Shown here one piece after another: positions 44,339-56,000 of a DNA stretch of 64,000 bases (its first letter is position 1; each line of letters opens with the position of its first letter). The stretch comes from Amia ocellicauda (lineage: Eukaryota > Chordata > Actinopteri > Amiiformes > Amiidae), in assembly GCF_036373705.1 (NCBI RefSeq), contig NW_027102659.1, positions 1-64,000 of the forward strand, given 5' to 3'. Position numbers and translations under genes: made by a program. The notes beneath the pieces were generated by a model, which worked only from the letters and a program-made list of their open reading frames with translations, searched no databases and was not told the DNA's origin.

Positions 44339-44826
44339 TTAAAAGATATATCCTGAGGCTCTATTTTTCTTTCTTTGAGACTTTCTTTTTGCAGGTTTTT
44401 TCTTGTGCTGCTTCCTTCTCCGAGTGTTTCCACGATATGTTGGAGAATGAGAGATTCTTCGTTTTTTGTTAGCCACGGATCTTCGTCGCCCTGGTGGACA
44501 CATGCTGTTTCTTCTTTTACCCCCCCTCCTCGCCATTACCATGAGACCCGAACCCTCCTGATGCTCATGGCTAGCTGCCCGGTTCATAACATTGGTGAAC
44601 ACGTCACTAACAATATTTTTAGCCGCTGATTTCAAGTGGGGTCTGGCTATAGCAAAGCCTCTCTTAAGCAGGGGTACGGCCATTCTAAAGAGACCACGAA
44701 AGAGTCCTCCTAGACCGGCGCCATACATTGTGGGGGCTCCTACAAAACCGGGCAAGCCGTTCCATCTTGCATCTTGTAATAATCCACATTGGCGCTAGGA
44801 TCTACATAACCCCTCGAGGTAGCCAT
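44339..44826 (-). pseudogene. 162-aa basic virion protein, copy C, N-terminal frameshift
   Basis: One base fewer than in A and B near 44763 (TTCCATCTTGC for TTCCCGGCTTGC) separates the MATSRGY start at 44826 from the rest. The remaining 138 codons, with amphipathic and basic regions, are open. Copy D shares this lesion. Confidence 0.78.
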
Positions 44827-44827
44827 T

Positions 44828-45562
44828 TTAATAATGTACACACTGTTTCAGGGGTCGAAAATGTAGTTTGACAACTTAACTTTACCGAAGCGGAAGGGTA
44901 CGTTGATATTCTGATCCGATTTGTCTTCGATCGTGATGTTGTCAAAGTGGGTCTTTGAGACTGGTACGTAGTGTGGCTTGTCATAAATAATTGTGACCAT
45001 GTCATTGCTTTTACCTTTAATAAGTACATTTCTCAAAAGGGGGACATAACTATCCCCGACCCTCTGGTGGGTTATGATATCCGTATACACATAAAGAGTG
45101 TAAAAGCCGCCCCACCACTTCTGAGAACCTGCTCTCTGTGTCAGAATAGAACCCTAATATACGCCCCAGTTGGCCGCTGGTTTGAATGCTAATACCTGGT
45201 TTTGACACCTTGTACACTCTGTTGTTAATAGGGTTGTAATATAGCTTGATGTTGGGGGTGCCTTCTGAGAACTGTTTATGCATCTCATCTAATATTTTAT
45301 CTACATTGTCATAATAACCTCCTTGTATCGTGAATGTCCATTGACTCTTTTTAACATCATCAAAAATGGCGAAGGTGGCATCCTTATCTTGTAAAACAGC
45401 CCAAGTGTAAGGATACTGTATTTCCGCCAACCCCACTTCCCACGACCCTCTTAGATCTATAGATTTTCCAAATTGTACCGTGTAACTGGATATTTCATTT
45501 TTAGGGTATATATCGAGAGAGGCGTTACTGGGTAGAGTCACGTAGAAGCCTCCTGATTCCAT
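44828..45562 (-). pseudogene. Penton / minor capsid protein, copy C, two frame breaks
   Basis: ATG at 45560-45562. It has the central frame break common to all copies (about 45115-45185) and a private 2-bp gain near 44875 that alters the last residues. Confidence 0.85.
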
Positions 45563-45608
45563 CTTGAGTATCGAGAGTAATGCCCCCAACACACCCGCGG
45601 GCATGTTG

Positions 45609-46700
45609 TTATAAGGATTGAATATCGCAAACCTGTTGTTCCGGGACCCAACTATTGAACTTTTCAGGCCATCCAAGCCATTTCACCAACACATATTTTT
45701 TCCGGTTCTGGGTTTTTTCAGCTAATATCTTTTCAACTCTGTATACACTGTCTTTACCCACAATAATTTTTTGTAACTCGGCTTCGTAAAACGTTCCTTC
45801 TATATCCTCCCCGTCATAGTCTTTTAACCGGTACACGGGGGGGGCTCTAGCCAACTGTTCGGTAACTGTAAAATATTCGTCAGAAAATGTTTGTTCATAA
45901 CCTTTGGCAAAAGTACTCCTTAGCTTTGAAACGCGAACCACATCACCGATGTTGAACTTATAAGTAGTTTTTCCCTTCTTAATAAATGGTCCGTATAATT
46001 TTGTATAGACCTGAAAAGAATTACTTTGATCAACATCTATAGACTTCATTTTAATACTGGTGTGATACCCTTGGTTGTAAGCATCAATAAAATCCTGAAC
46101 TTTATCAAAATACTTGAACGTGTTGACCGCTGTAAAATATCTCCACATTTTGGTCTTTATGGTGCGGTTAAACCTCTCCACTACCGATGCTTTAAGCTCA
46201 TTTCCGGTGGTGAAATGATGTATTTTGTGTCTCTTCAGTAGATTCTGAAATTCTCTGTTGAGAAACTTTTTTCCTTAATCAGTCTGCAGTTTTTTAGGAC
46301 ATCGACCCTGGGACAATATATCCTCAAAGACCCTCGTCACCGCTCAACCTGTTTTATTATGTAGAATTCGAGCCCAGGCATATTTTGATTAAACATCGAT
46401 ACACATCAACATCAATTTGTGACCATTGTTATGTTTTGATAAATTTGACATATCGACTAGATCCATTTGCCATTGTGAGTCTATGTCAGTTGCATATACG
46501 CGGTTTCTTTTAAAGTTAATCCTGAGAGGTTTATGTAAGGTATAGGCGTCTTGTTCCCGTAACCATTCTGAAACAACCACATCATTAACCTTCACTCCGG
46601 CCTCAGCGAGTCCTCTTTGAAAACCCTTCTTACCCGCCAAACCCCCAATCTTGGCTGGGTTGTAGTATAGTTCCTGCATTTGGGGAGCTTGCCGAGTCAT
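45609..46700 (-). pseudogene. Integrase with chromodomain, copy C, broken
   Basis: The N-terminal part is open from the ATG at 46700 to a stop near 46389, where the sequence around TTTGATTAAACATCG differs from the other copies. A further stop lies near 46276. The second half, from before the catalytic Glu through the chromodomain, is open at 46181-45609. Confidence 0.88.
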
Positions 46701-46872
46701 TCTGTCAAATAACCACACAGACCCACACTATGCGCAAAGTTTTTATACAAGGTTTTTTATTCAACTTCAGGAGAGCAGATACCCCTTTTTAGACATTTGA
46801 GAAAAGTATAACATACACAACAATTTTTTCTACGGTCCAGACAAAAAGAAATCAGATGATTGGTTACTTGAT

Positions 46873-47265
46873 CTATATCAACAAATATACCTGTTTCTTT
46901 ATCTTGTAGGCACACACCTCAGTTACATATGTAAATAAAACAACAATATGACCTATTTTAAAATTAAACAGAGGTGTATTAAACTTGCTCAGTAAAAGGT
47001 CATACAGATGTTGATGAAATGGCCTAATATCATTCTTGGCCCCCTTGAGCGCTTCATCCCAGTGTTCGTACCCCCCGATCTTTGTTACAGCAGCCATTAA
47101 CTTTTCCAGGTTTGAAAGTTGATCCTCATCGATGGTTAAATCTGTAGAGAAAAGGCTCGCGTTGGCTACTTTTCTGTCAAGCACATGGTGTAATAGCGCT
47201 CTCAGGTTAGCTGCAGAGTGTTGATGACAGAACCAGTTGCAGAAGCAGTCCAGAACATTCCCCAT
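46873..47265 (-). CDS. 130-aa protein with weak Bcl-2-family resemblance, intact in copy C
   Basis: Open from the ATG at 47265 (MGNVLDCFCNWF). The C-terminal third reads like a Bcl-2 core: a helix with LKGAKNDI in the BH3-like place, about 20 residues on an FNFKIGHIVVLFTYVTEVC segment recalling BH1 (where family members usually have NWGR). No BH2 is encoded before the stop. In every copy a further open stretch of roughly 40 codons continues right after the stop but in another frame. If real, it would inhibit host-cell apoptosis, but the similarity is short and the BH1 glycine context atypical. It lies between integrase and the 282-aa gene. Confidence 0.5.
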   Translation of the reverse strand: MGNVLDCFCNWFCHQHSAANLRALLHHVLDRKVANASLFSTDLTIDEDQLSNLEKLMAAVTKIGGYEHWDEALKGAKNDIRPFHQHLYDLLLSKFNTPLFNFKIGHIVVLFTYVTEVCAYKIKKQVYLLI

Positions 47266-47277
47266 GTTCAAAGTCCC

Positions 47278-48126
47278 TTAGTTCAGGTCAGAGTCTGAAT
47301 CAGTGGCGTAGATGTCGAATTCTTCGTCGCTGTCCCCAGCTTTAACTTCTTTACGGAAGAAATAAGCTTTTAGCTTGCCAGCGGTTTTTCTACTCGGCTC
47401 ATCCAGGTCATTGAGCAGCTGCCCAAGTTTCTCTATTATAAACGGCTCCTTTTTCAGCTCCAGCAAAATCTCATCTATGATTTTCTGGACTTGTCCCGCA
47501 GTGACATGTATGTGGGAGTAAGACAGCGCCTTGATTAGTGCCGGTTTCAGCCACGGTTTGTTCAGTCTTCTGTAAAACACGTTGAAATAGAACAGGAAAT
47601 AGTAACGGTCTGGTTCAAACAAACAACTGTGTCTCAACTGACTGGGGTGATTCACTTCACACCCCCGACAGACTTCTTTCAGAGCTCGGTCGATGAGAGC
47701 ACTCAGAATATACACCAGGGTGCTTTTAACCACTCTGCTTACTTGGTCACATACCCCGGGCATAAATCCTTCATCTTCATCACGCCCCCGGGACTGTCCG
47801 ATGCTCATTGGTTCGCCTGGTGGTTTGTGGGGTGTTTCTACATCCATTGGACTGACCCCCTCCTGAGACGCACAGACGGTAGACAGTTCGGGAAAATCGA
47901 GGCCCTCCATGAGCTCCAGAGGCTGGGGATCCCCGAGACTCATTTGGACATCCATCGCACCGCATGTTGTTTCGTCCTGAGGGACCGGGGTCTGAGGTCT
48001 TGGAGAGTAACCGCAGTCAAAGGGTTCCAGAGTGTATACAAAATCTGGGGAATAGAACCAGGGGTGATCCCGGGTTTGAAGAGGCCTGTAGAGCCTGTCG
48101 ACGTCCGCAGCTTTCGGGTAAGACAT
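47278..48126 (-). CDS. 282-aa acidic Cys/His protein, copy C
   Basis: ATG at 48126. Open, with more substitutions relative to A and B than those have between themselves (for example FPELST, MDVETP, GEPMSIGQS, AGDSDEE). The Cys/His cluster and the helical C-terminal region are conserved, suggesting constraint before amplification or chance. Confidence 0.72.
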   Translation of the reverse strand: MSYPKAADVDRLYRPLQTRDHPWFYSPDFVYTLEPFDCGYSPRPQTPVPQDETTCGAMDVQMSLGDPQPLELMEGLDFPELSTVCASQEGVSPMDVETPHKPPGEPMSIGQSRGRDEDEGFMPGVCDQVSRVVKSTLVYILSALIDRALKEVCRGCEVNHPSQLRHSCLFEPDRYYFLFYFNVFYRRLNKPWLKPALIKALSYSHIHVTAGQVQKIIDEILLELKKEPFIIEKLGQLLNDLDEPSRKTAGKLKAYFFRKEVKAGDSDEEFDIYATDSDSDLN

Positions 48127-48204
48127 TCTCTTTAATTTTAAACCATGATTGAATTGTTGCGCCTTTTATCCTATCTCTTCACTACGTCATGACACACCGC
48201 CCTC

Positions 48205-48429
48205 TTAGAAGAGAGTAGCCCCTGAGCCGTCAGACCCCCCTCCAAAACCCCACACGTCGTCTGTTTTATCATCGTCGTCGTCATTCAAGGGGGATATATA
48301 ATCCATAATCCAGCATATTCTCCTTCTAACCAAATCCAGTTGCGAACATTTGGTCAAGATGTCAAATCCATCATTTATACAGTTTATGACCTCTTTCAAG
48401 AACGGCCAGTCCACGGCGTCAAACATCAT
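48205..48429 (-). CDS. 74-aa acidic protein at the right end of copy C
   Basis: ATG at 48427-48429 (MMFDAVDWPFLKEV). It has a hydrophobic and helical N-terminal part, then an Asp run (DDDDDK) and a Gly-rich tail. The 3' portion up to the CGTCGTCTGT word is the same DNA as in A and B, where another frame of it forms the end of the 134-aa ORF; the 5' portion is unique to C. Family unknown. Confidence 0.5.
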   Translation of the reverse strand: MMFDAVDWPFLKEVINCINDGFDILTKCSQLDLVRRRICWIMDYISPLNDDDDDKTDDVWGFGGGSDGSGATLF

Positions 48430-48589
48430 TTCAGTAACCTGTTTTTCTGGATCCTCTTGCCCTTGAGCAATGCAAAATAGGTCAGTGAAAATAGAAACCT
48501 TTATCTCACAGGCTGGCCCACGGGAAACGCCTGTGCGCGTTTTACCAGCCTGCTTCGATGGGAGCCATTCGAAACGCTAGGACAGGTCG

Positions 48590-48662
48590 GTTTCCGTAGT
48601 GTAGTGGCTATCACGTTCGCCTCACACGCGACAGGTCCCCGGTTCGAAACTGGGTGGAAACA
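48590..48662 (+). tRNA. tRNA-Val (anticodon CAC), variant
   Basis: Cloverleaf present. GCGACAGG replaces GCGAAAGG at the 3' side of the anticodon stem and variable loop, and the T-stem and acceptor 3' side carry changes giving wobble pairs (AACTGGGTGGAAAC). Probably weakened. Confidence 0.75.
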
Positions 48663-48887
48663 ACCCGCGGTGCACATATGCCAGTGCCGTGTTACCCGTC
48701 CTCATCTCTCTGCCCCAAGGCCGGCCGTTGTTTTCTCTTCCTCGGAGTGGCAAGAAATCCTGACCTTGAGAACTAATGATCGAAGAAGGGTAGCTTTGCG
48801 AGGCGCTGGAACTGACACTTTTAAAATCGATACATGTTGTTGCTGTTACAATACGACCGTAGCAGGATCGGCGACATTGCTGTTACT

Positions 48888-48893
48888 CTTATG
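48888..48893. other. Empty Polinton target site CTTATG in host unit
   Basis: TTGCTGTTACT-CTTATG-TAGTTGAAGGCGCAG is uninterrupted, 226 bp downstream of the tRNA-Val(CAC) at 48590-48662. Confidence 0.85.
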
Positions 48894-49182
48894 TAGTTGA
48901 AGGCGCAGTATAGCTCTGATAGTCTGGTGGTGAAGGAAGACCACCAGCCGTTTGAACAAGCCATTCAGCATCACCTTGTTGGGCTAAGTGCAGGCACTGT
49001 CAGAGCGCAGGGCGTCCTGCCTTTGAAAGAGTTTCCAAAGTGTCCTGATGTGCCCTTGAGCATTGCAAAATAGGTCAGTGAAATTAGAAACCTTTATCTC
49101 ACAGGCTGGCCCAAGGGAAACGCCTGTGCACGTTTTACCAGCCTGCTTCGATGGGAGCCATTCGAAACACCAGGACAGGTTG

Positions 49183-49255
49183 GTTTCCGTAGTGTAGTGG
49201 CTATCACGTTCGCCTCACACGCGAAAGGTCCCTGGTTCGAAACCGGGCGGAAACA
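49183..49255 (+). tRNA. tRNA-Val (anticodon CAC)
   Basis: Same sequence as the gene at 32648-32720, complete cloverleaf with one wobble in the T stem. It ends 218 bp before the CTTATG that borders copy D, the same distance as for copy C. Confidence 0.9.
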
Positions 49256-49478
49256 ACCCGCGGTGCATGTGTGCTAGTGCTGTGTTACCTGTCCCTGTAA
49301 CGCGGCCGGCCATCGTTTTCTCTTCCTCGGAGTGTCAAGAAAGCCTGACCTAGAGAACAGACGATCACAGAAGGGTAGCTTTGCGAGGCGCTGGAACTGA
49401 CACTTTTAAAATCGATACATGTTGTTGCTGTTACAATACGACCGTAGCAGGATCGGCGACATTGCTGTTACTCTTATG

Positions 49479-49663
49479 AGTAGATAGTTGGGTTTTTTGG
49501 GCGCGGCCTATTTTGTTATGACGTATGCCCTAAGCTTATTAATATTCCTACGTCATAATTGGGGGGCGTGATTTTAGGTAGAGTTATTTCCTTAATTATT
49601 CCTACGTCATATCCGTCAGAAAGTGTACACCCATAAAACCCTGAACAACAAGGCCGCCCATAA
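49479..49663. repeat. Left terminal inverted repeat of copy D, 185 bp
   Basis: Same as 32944-33128 with a few substitutions (for example AGTTGGGTTTTTTGG near the tip). It is preceded by CTTATG at 49473-49478. CRE-type words conserved. Confidence 0.9.
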
Positions 49664-50929
49664 CCTGTTGTTCTTGTTGTTCTTGTTGGTCAACTGTAGA
49701 GTGTGAATGGGTCGGCTCTTCCTGTAGTGGTTGGGGGTCTTTTTTAAATATACATTTAATGGTTTAGTAAATCTAAACCGTTATAAGATCAACAAGTTCT
49801 GTTGTCTGTAATGGTCCCAGGTCTTAACAATGCCAATTTTGAATTGTGCGTTTATCATATTCACACTGTCTCTGTCTGTCTTTCTCTCTCTCTCGCCCAA
49901 TCATTTTATAAAATTCAACAAGTTCTGTTGTCTGTTATGATCCCAGGTCCTAACAATGCCTGTTTTGCATAGGGTACTTATGTTATCCACACTGTATCTG
50001 GCTCTGTCTCTCTCCTCAAATTTAATTAAAAATTAAATTAAAAAAGAGGGTGTGTGTGTGGGTGTTTGTGTGTATAGGTTAATTGTTTTTGTAAAAAAAA
50101 AAAAAAAAAAGCTGTGGTTATATTTTATCTCTCACATAATGTGTTCAGTCGTTTTACTTAAATACATTCTAGGGTCTTAAAGCTCATAAGAGTTAGACTT
50201 AAGATAAGGATATGCTTTTAAGGTATTTTAGCAGTCTCAATCCCTGATGATAAGGAATCGTTTAAAAAATGAAAACAACTGATCACTCAATGCTAAATAG
50301 ATCACAACACTCAAGGCTAAATCACTCACACCATGGGGGGCGGGGGTGTGCTCAGACAACAATAGGTATGGCGTGTGGTATCAAAACATTCAGAATACTT
50401 TTAACCTATATAATTTATAAGCTTTGTAAAATAAACCCAAATATCTCTTTTGCGGGGATAAACGCTGTTCTGAGTAGTTTGTGACTTGTTTAATACCAAA
50501 CAAAGCATCGCTATAAAAAAAAAAAAAAAAATCACTGTAAAAGCGCTAGTTATTTTTGATCTTTATAGTTATTTTCTAGGCTCAGGTTGTTTTTTAGCGC
50601 TTATAAAGGCCTGAAATATTCTTAGTGGTTGTTGACTATAGGTCTTGATGCTTAAAAATGTTTTTTTGAGAGACCAAAAGGTTCTAATAAAAGTTTAGAG
50701 TAGAGAGGAGAGAGATCGTCTCCATCTTGGTTTCTATTTGAAATTTGATGCAGTGTCATTTTATTGGTTGGTTTTGATATGTTAATTGGTAACAGGGTGG
50801 CACAAAGGCCAGACCAGAACAATGCCTTACAAGCAGATCCGGCATGTGGCCATCATTTTAAGTATGAAGGTCTGGTCTTCAGCTCGACAGACTCATACTG
50901 ACCTTTCGATTTAAGACTAAAGATCAACA
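49664..50929 (+). promoter_or_regulatory. Noncoding left region of copy D
   Basis: It has the same 125-bp tandem duplication as copy C (units starting near 49781 and 49906), GT-rich and CT-rich simple repeats and A tracts. It retains the 150-bp stretch missing in C. The TATA-like word before the spliced gene is changed (CATTTTAAG at about 50853-50862), so promoter activity may be reduced. Confidence 0.4.
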
Positions 50930-52970
50930 ATGTCTGGAAACAACATCAGCGATTCGATTTAAACGAGTTTTTAGGCAAGTCTTCAGATTATTTTCATTGA
51001 CTCAGAGCGTGTTGTGTGCATGTATTGTAAATAAGGCTATAACATCTGTTTTAAGTTCTGTAAAATTATTTTTCAGCCAGTCAACAGGAGTTAATTCCCA
51101 ACGCTGAGGAGATCATCTGGAACAACGACGGTAAGATTTTTGTGTTTGCGCTCATGGGTTCTTATGCATGGGTGTGTGTGGTTTTGAAGCGGCTCATTAG
51201 AGTTATGAAAACGTTTTAATATATATTAATGCCGGTCTCTTTAATTACACAGAAACTATCGAAAGGCCTGTGATTAATGTCTCCGAGGATCGACCAAGAG
51301 AAGTGGTTGTCCCTAGACAGGCTGTCTGCCGACCGGGTAAGAACTAAACCCCTGTTTGTTTGTATAACGTTTCTGTAAGATGTTTGAGTCCAGTTTTGTT
51401 AATTTAAAAAAATTATCCTGTCTAACAGTATTAAGAAACGTGGTTCGAGACAACGAAAGGCCTTCCACATCGAGGGCTTGTTTCGTTTTACCTTCGAGAA
51501 CCGTAACCTTTCAAGAATCTGAAAGGCCGTCAGCCCCGGTATCTGATAGCTGTGAGTATATATCTGCAGCCTGTAAGAGGTTAAAGCTTTTTATAAAGCG
51601 GTGTGGTTAAAGGTTAAACATGTCTCTTACCTTCACAGCGGTGCAAAAAGCTAAACCAGCCGAAAAACATAAGAAACGATTATTCTGTGGAGGTAAGTAA
51701 GATCTTTCAAACTTTAATGTTTTTAAAAGGGCTTTGTTTGCCCGTTGAGGGCTAATATTTAAGCGATGGGTGACCGTTTCCTGTAGGGCGGGGGGTTCTG
51801 GGAAAGATCTTTAGAAGTCCGGACAGGTCTAGGCTTGTTTCTGGGGAACGTGTTTAGAAATGACCGATTGCCGTACCGTCTGGTTAGGAAGTAAAGCCGT
51901 CCGAAAGGGTTTAGTAAGTTGTTTGGCTTATCTCCCGCTATTATACTTCTGTTTTAAAGTGGTTGTAGGAAAAGGCTTGAAGGTGTTCATTGTATTTAAT
52001 ATTTAAACAGATCGTGAAAACGTTTGTGAAACAGGAAGTCCCGGGATCAGGAAGCGTTTACACTTGGAAGGTTCGTTTAAAAATGAAATGTTGTTGTGTG
52101 TGTGTGTGTTTTATTAACAATATTACAGTTTTTAAAGAAACATTTAAGAAACAGTTTATTTACAGCGGCTTCTCTGTTTTACATTTATTATCAAGTCCTA
52201 ATAAATATATTGTCTGTAAATAATAAGGCGTTGTAGTGAATGTCTAAGGCTATTTTCAAAGGTTTAAAAAAGCTAAAGGTTTTGAATGTCCTGGACATGT
52301 TGTTTTAAGTTTGATTTCTGTCGCCGTTTAAAGATGTAAATGTAATGTATATTTTTATTCTTCCCAAGACTCTTGGGATAGTCATTCTGTGGATGAGCTA
52401 TTGAGGACAATTACCCCGTCTAAGTGGGATCAAACATCTTTCCCGGTGAGATCACCGAGAGGATCCCCCACGGTGGTCTTGGAGACCCCCCAACATCTAC
52501 TCAGGCCACAGCCTTCTGGGGGTAATTCTACACCCCAGATTCAGCCCGCCGCATTGTCGGGCGGAACAAATACAGGCATCCAACAACCTCAGGGGTCGCC
52601 GTCAGTCAGGGCTGACACACCACCCAACGACGGCCTGGTTTCAACATCGTCCCCCCAGACCCGTTTCTTGGCTACAGAAACGCGGAACAGTACCCCGCGC
52701 TTGGCCAGGGTGTCACCGCAAAGGCCTTCTTGGTCTCCGTCCATGAGTATACACTCGCTCCTTACCTCCTTCGACCGAGATTTACCGGAGCGACCATCCT
52801 TTGAAGCTGAGCCAGGCCACCAGCCCCCGGAGCTTCTTCCTGAAGGTCGGCATGAGTTGCTACATACTTTGTTACAAAATCAAAGACTTGTGTTAGTGGG
52901 GCAAAACCTGCTGATAGAGAGCCAAAACACCCTTATTAATACCCTTACTAACGAATTGTACCGTATTTAA
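50930..52970 (+). pseudogene. Seven-exon left-end gene, copy D, frameshift in exon 1
   Basis: Exons: 50930-50974, 51077-51130, 51253-51336, 51429-51551, 51639-51692, 52011-52070, 52369-52970. All splice dinucleotides and the phase-1 pattern are kept. Exon 1 has the same one-base loss as copy B. Exon 7 has private substitutions (SIHSLLTSF) but is open. Confidence 0.7.
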
Positions 52971-53045
52971 TGTTTTAATAGACACAAAACGCCTTACTAT
53001 TGTGTGTTGTTGGAAAAATAAAAAATAAATTAAAAAATGTCCTGA

Positions 53046-56000
53046 CTTGGTAAAAGAACTCACAAACTAAAGGATTATGAACAAGCTAGGGCCCCAAAAA
53101 GACCTTCCCGAGAGAACATCCCCGGCCCTGTTGTGAACTCCTCTGATGTCCCAATGAACCTGGAACTATTACAAATGATAAATGATTTAAATAACCCCCA
53201 ATTACCACCGATAGAATGTGAATTAACAGACTTACCGGTGAACCCCGACCTGTTACAGATGGTCAATGATCTAAATAACCACCTCCCACCGGTAGCGCTT
53301 ATAGAGGTTCACCCCCTAGTTCACCCCGATTTGTTTGAAATGGTGGAGGCTTTGGAGGAGCTACCCCGACCAAATTCTGCCCCTATTATAAATGATTTGA
53401 GACAATTAGAACACAGGATGGCGGCAGAAGCAGCCATCACTATAGAGGAGGGTCTTGACATTAACCGGTTGGATATCTTTGAAGGACTTTTACAGGCTTT
53501 AAATGAGCCTCCTCAAAAAGGGGGTTTTGTAGATGTCAGCAGTGGGGGTGTTCGGAATTTGGAGGGTTCTGGGACTGATAAGGCTGTGGAGGACATGCTC
53601 TGTGAGAATGTAGGGGGTGAAGGCTTTGTTCAAAATGATGATGTGTCCAAGAGTACCAGTGATCCCGTGATTATAGATAGACCGGCCTATAACAATTTTG
53701 AAATGATTCAGCGTTTTAATTTTGCAGAACTTTTAAATTGTGACAATTATGCAGAAATATTTGTCAACATATACGAGGCCTTGCAGAAAATGCTTGAACA
53801 GGTTGCTGAAAGGGTCAGACCTCGAGATGTTGTACAGTTAGAACTCAGAGGGGATGATTTGTTTAGCAACCTATCTGTAATGCTGAGTGGAGATAATTTA
53901 GACGTCTGGCTAAAATCGAAGCATTATTGCAAAGTAACGCAGCCATCATAGCTGATGAAAGTCTGTCTCTGGTAATGAATGTGGTTCGTAACCCTGAGGG
54001 TGGGGTGCTTAGAAGTCTGTCGAAATGCTTGAAGAACGACATAATTAGGACCAAGCTCAGGCAATTAGTGGTGAGTTCCAGTGGGGACAATAAGCTCTGT
54101 TTTGCTTACAGTTTAATAAAATTACTCACCCCCGACATGCCTGAACCCCAAGCTCTGCAAGAGGCTTTAATGCTTCATCAGAGGGCCGGCTTAAACTCTC
54201 AACAGATGGTTGCCTTTTCAGACATCACCAAGTTTGAGGAGTTGTTGTCTTTAAAAATTGTTGTGTGGTACCATTGTGAGGTAAAGGAAGTATTTGTGAA
54301 ATTTCAGACACATGCTGAAACCCATACACAGACACTGTTTCTCTTCCTAAGTGATAGTCATTACTTTGGAATAAAGAGTTTGACGGCTTTTTTGGGTTGT
54401 TCGTATGTTTGTCATTGTTGTTATAAGGCCTTCAATGATAAGCTTAAGCACCGCTGTGACGGTTACTGTAACGTCTGATTCAATCCCCAATGTTGTAAGG
54501 GTTTGGCCCCTACCATCCGATGAAAAGATTGCTTAAGGATTTGTCTCTCTGCGTTCTGTTTTTCCGAGCATAAGGTACAGAGGGCCGCTGCTGAGGGGGT
54601 TAAAAAACTGAGTTATTGTGATCAAACTAAATATTGCCCGCAGTGTTGCCTCCAGTACCGTTTTCATGAGGTTAAACCACACAAATGTCTGGAGCCGAGA
54701 TGCAGGATCTGTAATGCTGATTTAACCCCGGGGTCCGAACACCAGTGCTTTATTCAGCCGGTTAAAAAGGAGCCGCCGCACAACCGGTATGTCTTTTTTG
54801 CTTTTGAATGCCGGCAAGAAAACGGGGTCCACGTTGCTAATTATATACACTGTATTGACATGTTGGATCGTGAGTGGTCAGCTAGCGGTGAGAGTTGTGT
54901 CAGGGAAATCATTACGCGGTATCGCGGTCCAAAATACCTCAATTACACATTTATTGCCCACAATGCTAAGGGTTATGATTCTTACATTTTGATGAAGTAT
55001 CTGGTGGAAAATGGGGTGACCCCAAAAATAATAGCTCAGGGTAGCAAGATCATGTGTTTCACCGACGAAGCTTTCAACTAACGTTACATAGACTCGTTAA
55101 ATTTCCTCCCCATGAAATTGAGCGCTTTGCCTAAGGCTCTGGGTTTTGAGGCTCAGAAGAAAGGTTGGTTCTGCCATTTTTTTAATACTAAGGACACTCA
55201 AAATTATCGAGGGTCCTACCCGCCCGCCTCTTATTATGGGGTTGATACTATGATGTCTCATGAGAGGGAGGAATTCTTTAAATGGTACAATACGGTTAAG
55301 GGAGGTGTTTTTGATTTCCGAGAAGAGATGGCCGCTTATTGTAAAAATGATGTGGTGATCCTTAAAGAAGCCTGTGTGCGTTTCTGCGCCGAGGTTATCA
55401 ACACATCGGGTCTCGACCCTTTGCAAAGTGTGACCATAGCGTCTCTCTGCATGAAAATGTATCGGTCCAATTTCTTGCAGAAAAACACTATAGCGGTCAC
55501 CACTTCTGACAACTATCGTGCTAGACAAAAGAACTTTTCGACTGTCTCCATACAGTGGCTGGAATACCTGAGTGCCCGGGATAACATCTTCATCAGACAT
55601 GCTTTAAATCAAGGGGAAGTCAAAATGGGGCCTTACTACTTAGACGGTTTTAGCAACGTGTCCGGGCGGCGTACCGCTTATGAGTTTGCTGGTTGTATTT
55701 ACCATGGCTGTCCTCAGTGCTTCGACCCAAACACCTTTAACCCCGTAACACAAAAACTCTGCGGTGATATGTACTATGATTTCCAGGAACGAATTGAAAC
55801 TTTAAAAAACACCTATGGTTTGAACGTGCTGGTGATTTGGGAACACGAGTGGACGACCCTGAAGCAACAGGATGCGGGGGTACAACGGTTTATGGAAACC
55901 TTGGACTTTCCTGAACGTCTAGAGCCCCGGGATGCGTTATTTGGGGGTCGTACCAACGCCCTCTGTTTACATTATGAGGTAAAGGAGGGTGAGAGAGTAG

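Larger units (their letters stand above)
32944..48459 (+). mobile_element. Maverick/Polinton copy C (right terminus deleted)
   Basis: The left terminal repeat begins at 32944 directly after CTTATG (32938-32943). The right side stops at about 48459, where element sequence ending ATCCTCTTG joins the host CCCTTGAGCAATGC at a two-base microhomology; the right terminal repeat and the 134-aa gene are gone. It has the intact spliced gene and Bcl-2-like ORF, but its PolB, ATPase, 247-aa, protease, capsid and integrase genes are broken. Confidence 0.94.
48460..49478. repeat. Host tandem units (two tRNA-Val CAC units) between copies C and D
   Basis: It begins inside a host unit at CCCTTGAGCAATGC and contains two CAC-type units. 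The first ends at an empty target site (48888-48893), the second at the left boundary of copy D (CTTATG at 49473-49478). The CTGGTGG/CCACCAG inverted repeat recurs at about 48923-48947. Confidence 0.8.
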
